Origin: an uncultured Collinsella sp.
GTDB lineage: Bacteria; Actinomycetota; Coriobacteriia; Coriobacteriales; Coriobacteriaceae
Assembly: GCA_958451615.1 (NCBI GenBank)
Contig: CAUDQR010000004.1
Span: 1-64,000 of the forward strand
Direction of reading: 5' to 3'
DNA length: 64,000 bases
The notes under the pieces: generated by a model
Database searches by the model: none
What the model was told of the DNA's origin: nothing
The model's input: the letters and a program-made list of their open reading frames with translations, nothing else
Made by a program: the position numbers and the translations under genes
Part shown: piece by piece, positions 19,316 through 28,468 of the stretch
Numbering within the stretch: position 1 is the stretch's first letter
How the letters are laid out: each line of letters opens with the position of its first letter

Positions 19316-19455
19316 TGTCTTGATCTATAACAATTAGGACCGATTTTACTCGGTAACTGTTACAGATTGAGACGTTTGTGAACCGTGTCGACCGTTTGTC
19401 TCTATCTGTAACACGTAGAGGAAGATTTGCCCTGTAGATGTTACAGATTGAGACA
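19316..19455. repeat. Alternating inverted repeat array, family A (2 hairpins, 4 units)
   Basis: Units begin at 19318, 19358, 19399 and 19439 (spacing 40, 41, 40) and alternate in orientation. The first unit has one substitution (ATCTATAAC). The first hairpin loop contains an inner GACCG/CGGT complement. Same consensus as the arrays at 2.3, 10.1 and 15.6 kb. Confidence 0.9.
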
Positions 19456-19531
19456 ATCGGCCGGGCCCACCTCGAGCCCGCCCCGTTCGCTTCGTCATCT
19501 GTGGTTTACGTGGGGGCATGCGATGCACGGG

Positions 19532-19736
19532 TATACTAACCAGCGGCGAATCTGCTCCATCGCTTAGAGCTGCTGCGTCTGGACGGCGCGTGATAGGGCT
19601 GCCAAAGCGATCGCCAGCGTGCTGAGCAACGTCCTCTCTGTGCGCACCCGTTTTTGTATGTATTAGCGCACTACCAAGCACGCCCGCGCGGCCGCATGCC
19701 GTGCCCATTGCGCGTGCAGATAAGGAACAACAACAT
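19532..19736 (+). promoter_or_regulatory. Candidate promoter and ~190-nt leader of the DEAD-box helicase gene
   Basis: A good -10 hexamer TATACT lies at 19532-19537, but the -35 is weak. Transcription from here would leave a leader of about 190 nt before the ATG at 19737, with several GC-rich complementary stretches. Long leaders are known for cold-shock RNA helicase genes. That this one is regulatory is inference. Confidence 0.4.
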
Positions 19737-21998
<2,262 letters not shown>

Positions 21999-22032
21999 CA
22001 TACGCATCGCCCACTAGAGCGAGGTGAACCAA

Positions 22033-22066
22033 GGGCCCTGAGCAACTACGCTCGGGGCCCTTTTTG
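22033..22066 (+). terminator. Rho-independent terminator of the helicase gene
   Basis: GGGCCCTGAGC pairs with GCTCGGGGCCC (one bulge) and is followed by TTTTTG. It starts 35 nt past the helicase stop codon. Canonical structure. Confidence 0.9.
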
Positions 22067-22174
22067 TTTGCCGTATCCGATCGCTAGTTCAAATGTGATT
22101 TCCTCGGGAATGCATCTAGAAGATGCCGTGGGCCTGTTTCCTGCCATGCGGCAATGGGTCCCATGGGGTGTGCC

Positions 22175-22407
22175 GTGCATTTTTTGGAGTATTCAGCAGC
22201 TCTAGCTGGCTGCATACGATTCGGTATTGCCAACGGTGGCCTTCAGATACTCCCTATGAGCGTTTTGAGTTAGATTTCGCCGTTTTTCGAAGCAAAGGTA
22301 CGTCATTCTCGCTATGTCGGAACCCTAAATGACGCAGCGCCCTACAGTTTTGCCCGCCCGCGGCGGTGCTGGCGCGGTCACGTTGCAGAATACTCCGTTT
22401 TTTGCAC
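22175..22407. repeat. ~233-bp element with inverted 24-bp ends, copy 1
   Basis: The left end GTGCATTTTTTGGAGTATTC (22175 on) and right end GAATACTCCGTTTTTTGCAC (to 22407) are inverted copies outside a 6-nt A/T core. A second copy at 41395-41628 has the same ends and nearly identical length (234 bp) but an unrelated interior. Similarity also continues right of the element (GATGGGGTACCTTG). Confidence 0.7.
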
Positions 22408-22619
22408 GGGCCAGGATGGGGTACCTTGGGAGAACACGGCAGCATCCCGTAAATATATACAATCTGTACCGTAATTTATACAAAACGAAGAGGCAGGCAG
22501 CGTAGGGTTGGTGCATTGGGGTGCTTGGTGCGCCAAAATGGGGACCCCACGTGCCGTATACTCTGGCTGGATGTGAAAACGGCTTGACGCGTTGCTGAGC
22601 GTAGGGGGAGGGTGTCTAG

Positions 22620-23381
22620 ATGAGCGTATTTGAAATTGTGTTTAGTCCGACGGGTGGAACGGATAAGGTGTCTTGCCTTGTGGCTGGAGCGCTGGACAAG
22701 AATACCGTTACCGTCGATCTGACCGATAGCGGGTTGGATTTCCACGAGGTCTCGATGACGAAGGACGACGTGGCTGTTATCTCCGTGCCAGCGTATGCCG
22801 GCAGAGTCCCTGCCGTGGTGGTCGACCGACTGAACATGGTTCACGGCAACGGAGCGCGGGCCGTTCTGGTGTGCGTCTACGGAAACCGCGCGTTTGAGGA
22901 CACGCTCGTAGAGCTGGAGGACGTTGCGAAGCATGCGGGATTCCGGGTAATCGCGGCAGTTGCAGCCATTGCAGAACATTCCATTGCGCGACAGTTTGCT
23001 GCTGGGCGACCGGATGCGCAGGATGCGGCGCAGCTCGCAGAGTTTGCGCAGCAAATTCAGCAAAAGCTGTTGGCTGAGGATACATCCGAGCCCTCTATTC
23101 CCGGCAATCGTCCTTACAAACAAGCCAGAGGTCACCGCATGGCACCTGAGGCAACAGAGGATTGCGTCTCCTGCGGTGCATGCGCCGCGGCGTGCCCCGT
23201 TTGTGCTATCGACAAGGGTGACCCCAAACGAGCAGCTGGCGAGGCGTGCATCTCCTGCATGCGCTGCATTGCCGTATGCCCGCGAGGCGCTCGTAAGCTT
23301 GATCCCAACAAGCTATCCGCTGTTTCCCAGATGCTGAGCAAGGTTTGCGTCGTGCGGAAGGAATGCGAGCTCTTTGTCTAG
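22620..23381 (+). CDS. EFR1-like flavodoxin/4Fe-4S ferredoxin fusion protein
   Basis: Electron-transfer protein of 253 aa. Residues 1-150 resemble a flavodoxin fold with the FMN phosphate loop SPTGGT near residues 9-14. Residues about 182-222 carry two [4Fe-4S] motifs: CVSCGACAAACPVCA and CISCMRCIAVCP. This fusion is typical of the EFR1-type ferredoxins of anaerobes. The start is preceded by GGGGGAGGG. It stands alone, without an obvious redox partner nearby. Expression may depend on the repeat element upstream. The partner enzyme is unknown. Confidence 0.88.
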   Translation: MSVFEIVFSPTGGTDKVSCLVAGALDKNTVTVDLTDSGLDFHEVSMTKDDVAVISVPAYAGRVPAVVVDRLNMVHGNGARAVLVCVYGNRAFEDTLVELEDVAKHAGFRVIAAVAAIAEHSIARQFAAGRPDAQDAAQLAEFAQQIQQKLLAEDTSEPSIPGNRPYKQARGHRMAPEATEDCVSCGACAAACPVCAIDKGDPKRAAGEACISCMRCIAVCPRGARKLDPNKLSAVSQMLSKVCVVRKECELFV

Positions 23382-23402
23382 CGCATACGAAATTGGTGCA
23401 AT

Positions 23403-23449
23403 GGGGCCAGGTTAATCTGCACCAACCTGGTGCAAACAAACCTGTCCCC
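23403..23449. repeat. Family C palindrome, 47 bp (second copy)
   Basis: Outer arms GGGGCCAGGT (23403-23412) and ACCTGTCCCC (23440-23449) surround TGCACCAACCTGGTGCA (23418-23434). Layout and length equal the copy at 12306-12352, with compensating changes in the inner palindrome. It is directly joined to a family B half copy (GGAACGTCCCC) at 23463-23512. Confidence 0.8.
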
Positions 23450-23462
23450 AATGCACCAGAGT

Positions 23463-23512
23463 GAGGAGTGTCCCCGAGTGCCGGCAGAAAAGGAACGTCC
23501 CCAAGTGCTGCC
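23463..23512. repeat. Family B half element
   Basis: Contains GTGTCCCCGAGTGCCGGCA and AAAAGGAACGTCCCCAAGTG, closely matching one side of the palindrome at 8942-9015 but without its inverted arm. It abuts a family C palindrome, suggesting that these elements insert into or next to each other. Confidence 0.6.
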
Positions 23513-23612
23513 TAAATACCGTTTATCGAAGAAAAAATACCGCTCACCGGTCATAATGACTATTCTGGCTTTGGGCTTGTCTACAATAGCTCCCGTAAAA
23601 AGAAATGCGGAA

Positions 23613-23700
23613 GGTTACCGAGTCCCTCGGACGTGGGCCTAACCAAAGTCTTTGAACGGATGTGTCTCTATGGACGCATTCGCTTGATTTTGGTTGGGCT
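23613..23700 (+). promoter_or_regulatory. Leader with mutually exclusive hairpins (candidate RAT antiterminator/terminator)
   Basis: Fold 1: GGTTA-CCGAG (23613-23622) pairs with CTCGG (23626-23630) and TAACC (23641-23645), with an asymmetric 10-nt bulge, as in the RNA targets (RAT) of BglG/LicT proteins. Fold 2: 23637-23651 pairs with 23687-23700 around an inner 10-bp hairpin (23658-23682), followed by a U-rich ATATTTAT. The folds share AACC at 23642-23645, so only one can form. The PRD antiterminator encoded at 24256 is the obvious ligand. The structure was read by eye; no energy was calculated. Confidence 0.55.
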
Positions 23701-23724
23701 ATATTTATGAAGGGACATGCCACC

Positions 23725-24237
23725 ATGGGTTTCTTTTCTCGCCTGATGGGCGGTTCGGATGAGCAGAAGACTGCAACTTCCGAGTTCGAAATCCTCGCTC
23801 CTGTTTCCGGCGAGCTTGTTCATCTAGAAAATACCAATGACCCCGCTTTTAGCGGCCGTGCCGTGGGCGATGGCGTTGCCGTGGTTCCCCAAGAGGGAAC
23901 GGTGTGCGCTCCTGTTTCCGGTACCGTCGCGGCGCTGTTCCCGACCGAGCATGCACTGGGCATCATGTCCGACGACAGCTCTGCTCAGGTGATGCTGCAT
24001 ATCGGAATCGACACTGTTAAACTTGAGGGCAAGGGCTTCCATGCGCTTGTTGCCCAGGGTGACCATGTCGACGCGGGCCAGCCCCTCGTTGAGGTCGATT
24101 TTGACGCGGTCCGCGCCGCCGGCTTCGATCCCACGGTCTTCGTTATCGTGTGCGAGCGTTCGGAGAACTCGACTCTTCGTGAGCACGCTTCCGGCCCTGT
24201 TGCTGTTAAAGAGCCTGTCGTCTGGCTTTCCGAGTAA
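23725..24237 (+). CDS. crr: PTS sugar transporter EIIA component (glucose family)
   Basis: Cytoplasmic phosphocarrier between HPr and the EIICB of the alpha-glucoside PTS. The 170-aa protein has the EIIA-Glc fold: EFEILAPVSGELVHLE at the start of the domain, GDGVAVVP, and phosphorylated His92 in MLHIGIDTVKLEG. The start at 23725 follows AAGGGA; longer frames to 23662 lack a site. It is the first gene of an operon with a PRD antiterminator, an EIICB lacking its own EIIA, and a GH4 hydrolase, so it probably serves that transporter. It may also have a wider regulatory role, as Crr does elsewhere; this is not shown by the sequence. Confidence 0.93.
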   Translation: MGFFSRLMGGSDEQKTATSEFEILAPVSGELVHLENTNDPAFSGRAVGDGVAVVPQEGTVCAPVSGTVAALFPTEHALGIMSDDSSAQVMLHIGIDTVKLEGKGFHALVAQGDHVDAGQPLVEVDFDAVRAAGFDPTVFVIVCERSENSTLREHASGPVAVKEPVVWLSE

Positions 24238-24255
24238 ATTCTTTTGGTGGGTACC

Positions 24256-25110
24256 GTGGTTATCAAGCGAGTTTTCAACAATAACGTCGCAATGGTCACT
24301 TCGGACGATGGCTCCGAGCTCATTGTCATCGGTCGAGGCCTCTGCTTTGGCCGTCATGCCGGCGACGCTATCGATGAAGCATCGGTCGAAAAGACCTATG
24401 CGCTGCAGGAGGGCACTTCTCAGGATTCGCGTACGATTGACCGCTTGGCACATCTTTTGGAGTCCATCCCCACCGTCAACCTCGTGATTTCCGAGGACAT
24501 CGTTCAGATGCTTCGTCGAGAGCTCAATGTCGATATCAACGACAAGATCCTCATCGCTCTCGCAGACCATATCAGCCTTGCTTTGGAGCGTGAGCGCAAG
24601 GGCGTTCCCTGCGAGAACCCGTTGCTGCTCGAGATCCAGCAGTTCTATCGCAAGGAGTACGCGCTTGCGGGCCGTGCGCTGCAGATTGTCAAGGAGTATA
24701 TGGGCTTCCAGATGAGCGAAGAAGAGCAGGGTTTTATTACGCTGCATATCGTCAACGCCACCATGCCGCAACGCTCCGACCGTCTCATCATCTCGGTCCA
24801 GCTTGTTCGCGACGTGCTCGCGATTGTTTCCGAGCGCTATGCCACGACCCTCGATGACACCTCGCTGCCCTATGAGCGTTTCGTCCGCCACCTGCAGTTT
24901 TTCGCACAGCGGGCGCTTGACCCCGCGGCCGGGCAGATCAATGACGATGCACTGTTCCGAATCGATGAAACTAAGTATCCGTGCGCGTTCTCGTGCGCGG
25001 ACGCCATAGCCGCCCACTTGTCGTCTACCTATAACGTTGTCGTTACCGATGCCGAGAAGAGTTATCTCGCTTACCACATTGTTAACCTGCTTGGAGAACC
25101 TGGTCTCTAG
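24256..25110 (+). CDS. BglG/LicT family PRD transcriptional antiterminator
   Basis: RNA-binding regulator that prevents premature termination when the PTS is transporting sugar. About 284 aa: an N-terminal CAT RNA-binding domain (VIKRVFNNNVAMV), then two PTS regulation domains. Each has two conserved histidines: ADHISLAL and TLHIVNA in PRD1, RHLQFFAQ and AYHIVNLL in PRD2. The start is uncertain. GTG at 24256 aligns best with LicT and has GGTGGG nearby; TTG at 24244 is in frame. It lies between the EIIA and EIICB genes, and its RNA target is probably the structured leader at 23613-23700. Confidence 0.9.
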   Translation: MVIKRVFNNNVAMVTSDDGSELIVIGRGLCFGRHAGDAIDEASVEKTYALQEGTSQDSRTIDRLAHLLESIPTVNLVISEDIVQMLRRELNVDINDKILIALADHISLALERERKGVPCENPLLLEIQQFYRKEYALAGRALQIVKEYMGFQMSEEEQGFITLHIVNATMPQRSDRLIISVQLVRDVLAIVSERYATTLDDTSLPYERFVRHLQFFAQRALDPAAGQINDDALFRIDETKYPCAFSCADAIAAHLSSTYNVVVTDAEKSYLAYHIVNLLGEPGL

Positions 25111-25209
25111 GCATAACGTGCCCACACATCGATTGATATGAGGCAGGGCTTATGGCCTTGTCCAGGGCACATCTGTCTTAATTTGCGGAAAAGGAAGGGG
25201 AGTACCGCT

Positions 25210-26826
25210 ATGACCGCAAAAAAGAAGTTCAATTTCAAAGCGCCGTTGGAGGTGTTCGCGAAGTCGATCGTTCAGCCGATGATGTATCTCTCGGTTGCCG
25301 GCATCCTGCTCATCGTGGGCATCATTCTGACCAACAAGACCATCTGCGCCGTGATCCCTGTGCTGGGCTCCGGTCCGTTCCAGCTTGTGGGCGCCGTTGT
25401 CTATCAGTCGCTGATGTTTATCATCAACAACCTCTCGATTCTGTTCTGCGTGGGCATCGCCGGCGCCATGGCAAAGAAGAACAAGGGCCATGCTTCGCTG
25501 ATTGCCCTGATGTCGTTCTTCCTGTTCCTGCAGGCTAACAACATCGTGCTCAACGCCACCGGCTCTCTTGCCGAAGCGAGCGGCATGCTCGGTCTTACCG
25601 GAACCGGCCAGAGCAACGTTATGGGCATTCAGGTGCTCGATACCGGCGTGTTTGGCGGCATCATTCTTGGTTGCATCACCGGTGCCGTGTTCAACAAGTA
25701 CTCGAACAAGCAGTTCCCCATTGCCCTTTCGATGTTCTCGGGCGTTCGCTTCCCGTTCCTGATCATGATCATCATCTCCTGGATCATGGGCGCTGGCTTC
25801 TGCATCGTTTGGCCTCCGGTTCAGGGCGCCATCTCCTCCGTTGCCGGCATCATTAAGGAGTCGGGCAACATCGGTCTGTTTATCTACGGCATGCTCAACA
25901 AGCTGCTCGTTCCCACCGGCCTGCACCACCTCATCTACACCCCGTTCCAGTTCTCCGATGTGGGCGGCACCCTTACGCTGGGTGATCAGGTTATCGCCGG
26001 CGCCTATCCCATCCGTGTTGCCGAGATGGCGATGACGGGCCAGCCCTTCTCCGATAGCACCTACTTCAACAGCTACACCTTCAACAACCTGTGGCCCTAC
26101 ATCGGTATCGGTCTCGCCTTTATCTTCACCGCTTACAAGGGGAACAAGGATAAGACCAAGGCCGTTATCATCCCGCTGATCATCACCGCCGTGCTCTCCT
26201 GCGTGACCGAGCCCATGGACTTCCTCTTTGTCTTTGCCGCTCCCGTGCTCTTTGTCGTTCACTCGATTCTTTCCGGCATCTTCCTGGTTCTGCTCAAGGT
26301 CCTCTCCGTGCCCGCTTCGACTGCAGGCGGCATCATCAACATCGTGGTTTCCAACCTGGTCCTCGGTGTCGACAAGACCAACTGGCCGGTTATGCTGGTG
26401 CTTGGAGTCGTCAACGCCGCTCTGTACTTCTTCCTCTTCACCTTCCTTATTAAGAAGCTCAACCTCCACACGCCTGGTCGCGAGGAAGAGTCCGAGCTTG
26501 CTGAGTCCGTTGCCGAGGGCGAGGCCGCCGCGTCTGTCGCGGTGAAGCAGGGCGCTGTTGCCGCGGCCCCCGCAGAGGGCGTCGATGCAGGTATTGCCGA
26601 TCTGGTCGCAGGTCTTGGCGGCAAGGACAACATCGAGGAGCTCGAGAACTGCTTTACGCGTCTGCGCGTGAACGTTAAGAACCCGGACCTCATCGATGAG
26701 AACCTCATTAACCACGTGCCCAACAGCGGCATCAACCGCAACGGCAATAATATCCAGATCATCTTTGGCATGAAGGTCGCCGAGATGCGCGACAAGGTCG
26801 AAAACGCAATTGAGAAGGAGCAGTAA
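25210..26826 (+). CDS. PTS alpha-glucoside (maltose-type) EIICB transporter
   Basis: Takes up and phosphorylates an alpha-glucoside such as maltose or a sucrose isomer. The 538-aa protein has an EIIC domain of about ten membrane helices (residues about 20-430, with the conserved NKLLVPTGLHHLIY segment and TEPMDFLF), an Ala/Glu-rich linker, and a C-terminal EIIB domain with phosphorylated Cys481 in ENCFTRLRV. The start at 25210 follows GGAAGGGGAG; an upstream extension is not family-like. The substrate is inferred from the next gene, a 6-phospho-alpha-glucosidase. The EIIA is supplied by the first gene of the operon. Confidence 0.92.
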   Translation: MTAKKKFNFKAPLEVFAKSIVQPMMYLSVAGILLIVGIILTNKTICAVIPVLGSGPFQLVGAVVYQSLMFIINNLSILFCVGIAGAMAKKNKGHASLIALMSFFLFLQANNIVLNATGSLAEASGMLGLTGTGQSNVMGIQVLDTGVFGGIILGCITGAVFNKYSNKQFPIALSMFSGVRFPFLIMIIISWIMGAGFCIVWPPVQGAISSVAGIIKESGNIGLFIYGMLNKLLVPTGLHHLIYTPFQFSDVGGTLTLGDQVIAGAYPIRVAEMAMTGQPFSDSTYFNSYTFNNLWPYIGIGLAFIFTAYKGNKDKTKAVIIPLIITAVLSCVTEPMDFLFVFAAPVLFVVHSILSGIFLVLLKVLSVPASTAGGIINIVVSNLVLGVDKTNWPVMLVLGVVNAALYFFLFTFLIKKLNLHTPGREEESELAESVAEGEAAASVAVKQGAVAAAPAEGVDAGIADLVAGLGGKDNIEELENCFTRLRVNVKNPDLIDENLINHVPNSGINRNGNNIQIIFGMKVAEMRDKVENAIEKEQ

Positions 26827-26829
26827 ACA

Positions 26830-28212
26830 ATGATCATTACTCTGTGTGGTGGCGGATCCACCTTTACCCCCGGCATCGTCAAGTCCATCGCTCTGCGCAA
26901 GGACGAGCTCGACGTTGACGAGATTCGTCTGTACGACATCAACGAGGAGCGCCAGCGCAAGATCGGCGTGCTCGTGGACTGGATTTTGCACGAGGACCTT
27001 GGCCTGGACATCAAGCTCACGGTGACCACCGACAAGGAGACTGCCTTTACGGACGCGAGCTTCGTGTTTGCCCAGATGCGCGTGGGCGGCTATGCCATGC
27101 GCGAGCAGGACGAGAAGATTCCGCTGCGTCACGGCTGCGTGGGCCAGGAGACCTGCGGTTGCGGCGGCCTTGCCTACGGCATGCGCACCATCTTCCCCAT
27201 GGTCGAGCTGATTGACGACGTTGAGAAGCATGCCAAGAAGGACTACTGGATTCTTAACTACTCCAACCCTGCCGCCATCGTCTCCGAGGGCTGCCGCGTC
27301 CTGCGCCCCAACGCTCGCATCATCAACATCTGCGACATGCCGATCGCAATCATCGACGTGGTTTGCGCCGCGCTCGATATCGACAAGAAGGATGTCGAGT
27401 ACGATTACTTTGGTCTCAACCACTTTGGTTGGTTCACCTCGATCCGCCACAAGGGCGAGGAGGTGCTCCCGCAGCTGCGCGAGTACATCAAGGAGCACGA
27501 GATTCTGCTGCCCGATTCGTACCTCAAGGGCATGGGCTCGCTGATGTCCAAGAAGCCCGAGGAGGCCACTGACGAGCACCCCGAGCAGAACCGCCACACC
27601 AAGGGCAGCTGGTACTACGTCTGGAAGGGCGAGTACGAGATCATGGAGTGCTTCCCGGAGTACCTGCCCAACACGTACCTGAACTACTACCTGCAGCAGA
27701 AGGAGTTTGTCGAGCATTCCAACCCCGAGCGCACCCGTGCGAATGAGGTTGAGGAGACGCGCGAGAAGAACCTCTTTGATGGTATCGATCACTACGAGAA
27801 GACGGGCGAGATCGACGAGAGCACGTTCTATGCGGGCAGCCACGGCGACTGGATTGCCGATCTGGCCATCGCTCTGAAGAACGATACCAAGCAGCGCTTC
27901 CTGGTCATTTGCGAGAACAAGGGCGCTATCCCCAACATGCCCTACGACGCTATGGTCGAGCTGCCTGCCTACATTGGCAAGAACGGCCCCGAGGTCATCA
28001 GCCGCGACAACATTCCTCTGTTCCAGCAGGGCCTCATGATGCAGCAGCTGAACTCCGAGAAGCTCGTGGTCGAGGCTACGATCGAGGGTTCGTACGAGAA
28101 GGCGCTCAAGGCCTTTACGCTCAACAAGACCGTGCCGTCGATGAAGGTCGCCAAGGAGGTTCTCGACGACATGATCGAGGCCAACAAGGACTTCTGGCCC
28201 GAGCTTAAGTAA
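26830..28212 (+). CDS. 6-phospho-alpha-glucosidase, glycoside hydrolase family 4
   Basis: Cleaves the 6-phosphorylated alpha-glucoside delivered by the PTS, using NAD+ and a divalent metal in a redox-assisted mechanism. The 460-aa protein has the NAD-binding loop CGGGSTFTPG at the N-terminus, the metal ligands Cys168 in NICDMPI and His198 in GLNHFGW, and good length for family 4. The CDMP motif is that of the alpha-type (GlvA/MalH) rather than the beta-type enzymes. It starts 3 nt after the EIICB stop. It is the last gene of the operon; a hairpin at 28234-28270 follows. Confidence 0.94.
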   Translation: MIITLCGGGSTFTPGIVKSIALRKDELDVDEIRLYDINEERQRKIGVLVDWILHEDLGLDIKLTVTTDKETAFTDASFVFAQMRVGGYAMREQDEKIPLRHGCVGQETCGCGGLAYGMRTIFPMVELIDDVEKHAKKDYWILNYSNPAAIVSEGCRVLRPNARIINICDMPIAIIDVVCAALDIDKKDVEYDYFGLNHFGWFTSIRHKGEEVLPQLREYIKEHEILLPDSYLKGMGSLMSKKPEEATDEHPEQNRHTKGSWYYVWKGEYEIMECFPEYLPNTYLNYYLQQKEFVEHSNPERTRANEVEETREKNLFDGIDHYEKTGEIDESTFYAGSHGDWIADLAIALKNDTKQRFLVICENKGAIPNMPYDAMVELPAYIGKNGPEVISRDNIPLFQQGLMMQQLNSEKLVVEATIEGSYEKALKAFTLNKTVPSMKVAKEVLDDMIEANKDFWPELK

Positions 28213-28233
28213 AGGCAACAGGGTCGCTGGCCG

Positions 28234-28270
28234 CATACCTAGAGCAATGCCCCGTCCACGTGATTGCGTG
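28234..28270 (+). terminator. Hairpin at the end of the PTS operon
   Basis: CAATGCCCCGTCCACG pairs with CGTGGACGGGGCATTG around a short loop, giving a 16-bp perfect stem. It is followed by TCATTTGG rather than a clear U-run, so it may act as an RNA-stabilising end or a weak terminator. Confidence 0.6.
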
Positions 28271-28383
28271 GACGGGGCATTGTCATTTGGTAACGCGTTT
28301 TATCAAATATGGCATTTATCTGCGGTAATGTTCTATTTCACCGCCGAGGGTGACATTTTATACCGCCTGCCGAACTGCGTGGA

Positions 28384-28404
28384 GACCTAACAACTTTTTA
28401 GGTC
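28384..28404 (+). promoter_or_regulatory. Small hairpin in the hydrogenase operon leader
   Basis: GACCTAA (28384-28390) and TTAGGTC (28398-28404) form a perfect 7-bp stem, 65 nt before the first gene of the hydrogenase operon. It could be an operator or an RNA hairpin. No regulator was identified. Confidence 0.35.
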
Positions 28405-28468
28405 AGTGTTGTGCGTGTAGCAACTTCGCCCGGCCTCGCCTCCGGGCTGCCATGTGAGAGGGGATCTT

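Larger units (their letters stand above)
19138..19736. other. Divergent intergenic region FHA/DEAD-box helicase
   Basis: A 599-bp gap. It holds AT-rich sequence upstream of the FHA gene (19190-19260), a four-unit family A array (19316-19455), and a candidate helicase promoter and long leader (19532-19736). No protein or known RNA gene was recognised. Confidence 0.6.
21999..22619. other. Intergenic region with terminator and ~233-bp repeat element
   Basis: A 621-bp gap between the helicase and the EFR1-like gene. It contains the helicase terminator (22033-22066), the repeat element 22175-22407 and its right-hand conserved continuation to about 22495, and a purine-rich stretch ending in the next ribosome site GGGGGAGGG. 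Short open frames on both strands show no domain. Confidence 0.6.
23382..23724. other. Intergenic region upstream of the alpha-glucoside PTS operon
   Basis: A 343-bp gap with a family C palindrome (23403-23449), a family B half copy (23463-23512), a possible -10 (TACAAT, 23582-23587), and a structured leader (23613-23700) described separately. No gene was seen. Confidence 0.6.

Noticed and set aside
25150..28236. A 1028-codon minus-strand frame opposite the PTS EIICB and GH4 genes
   Set aside because: Composition (Val/Leu/His/Asp-rich without motifs) is typical of antisense shadow frames; both plus-strand genes are well supported.
28234..28270. A canonical terminator for the PTS operon
   Set aside because: The stem is strong, but no U-run follows on the plus strand; it is kept as a hairpin with reduced confidence.
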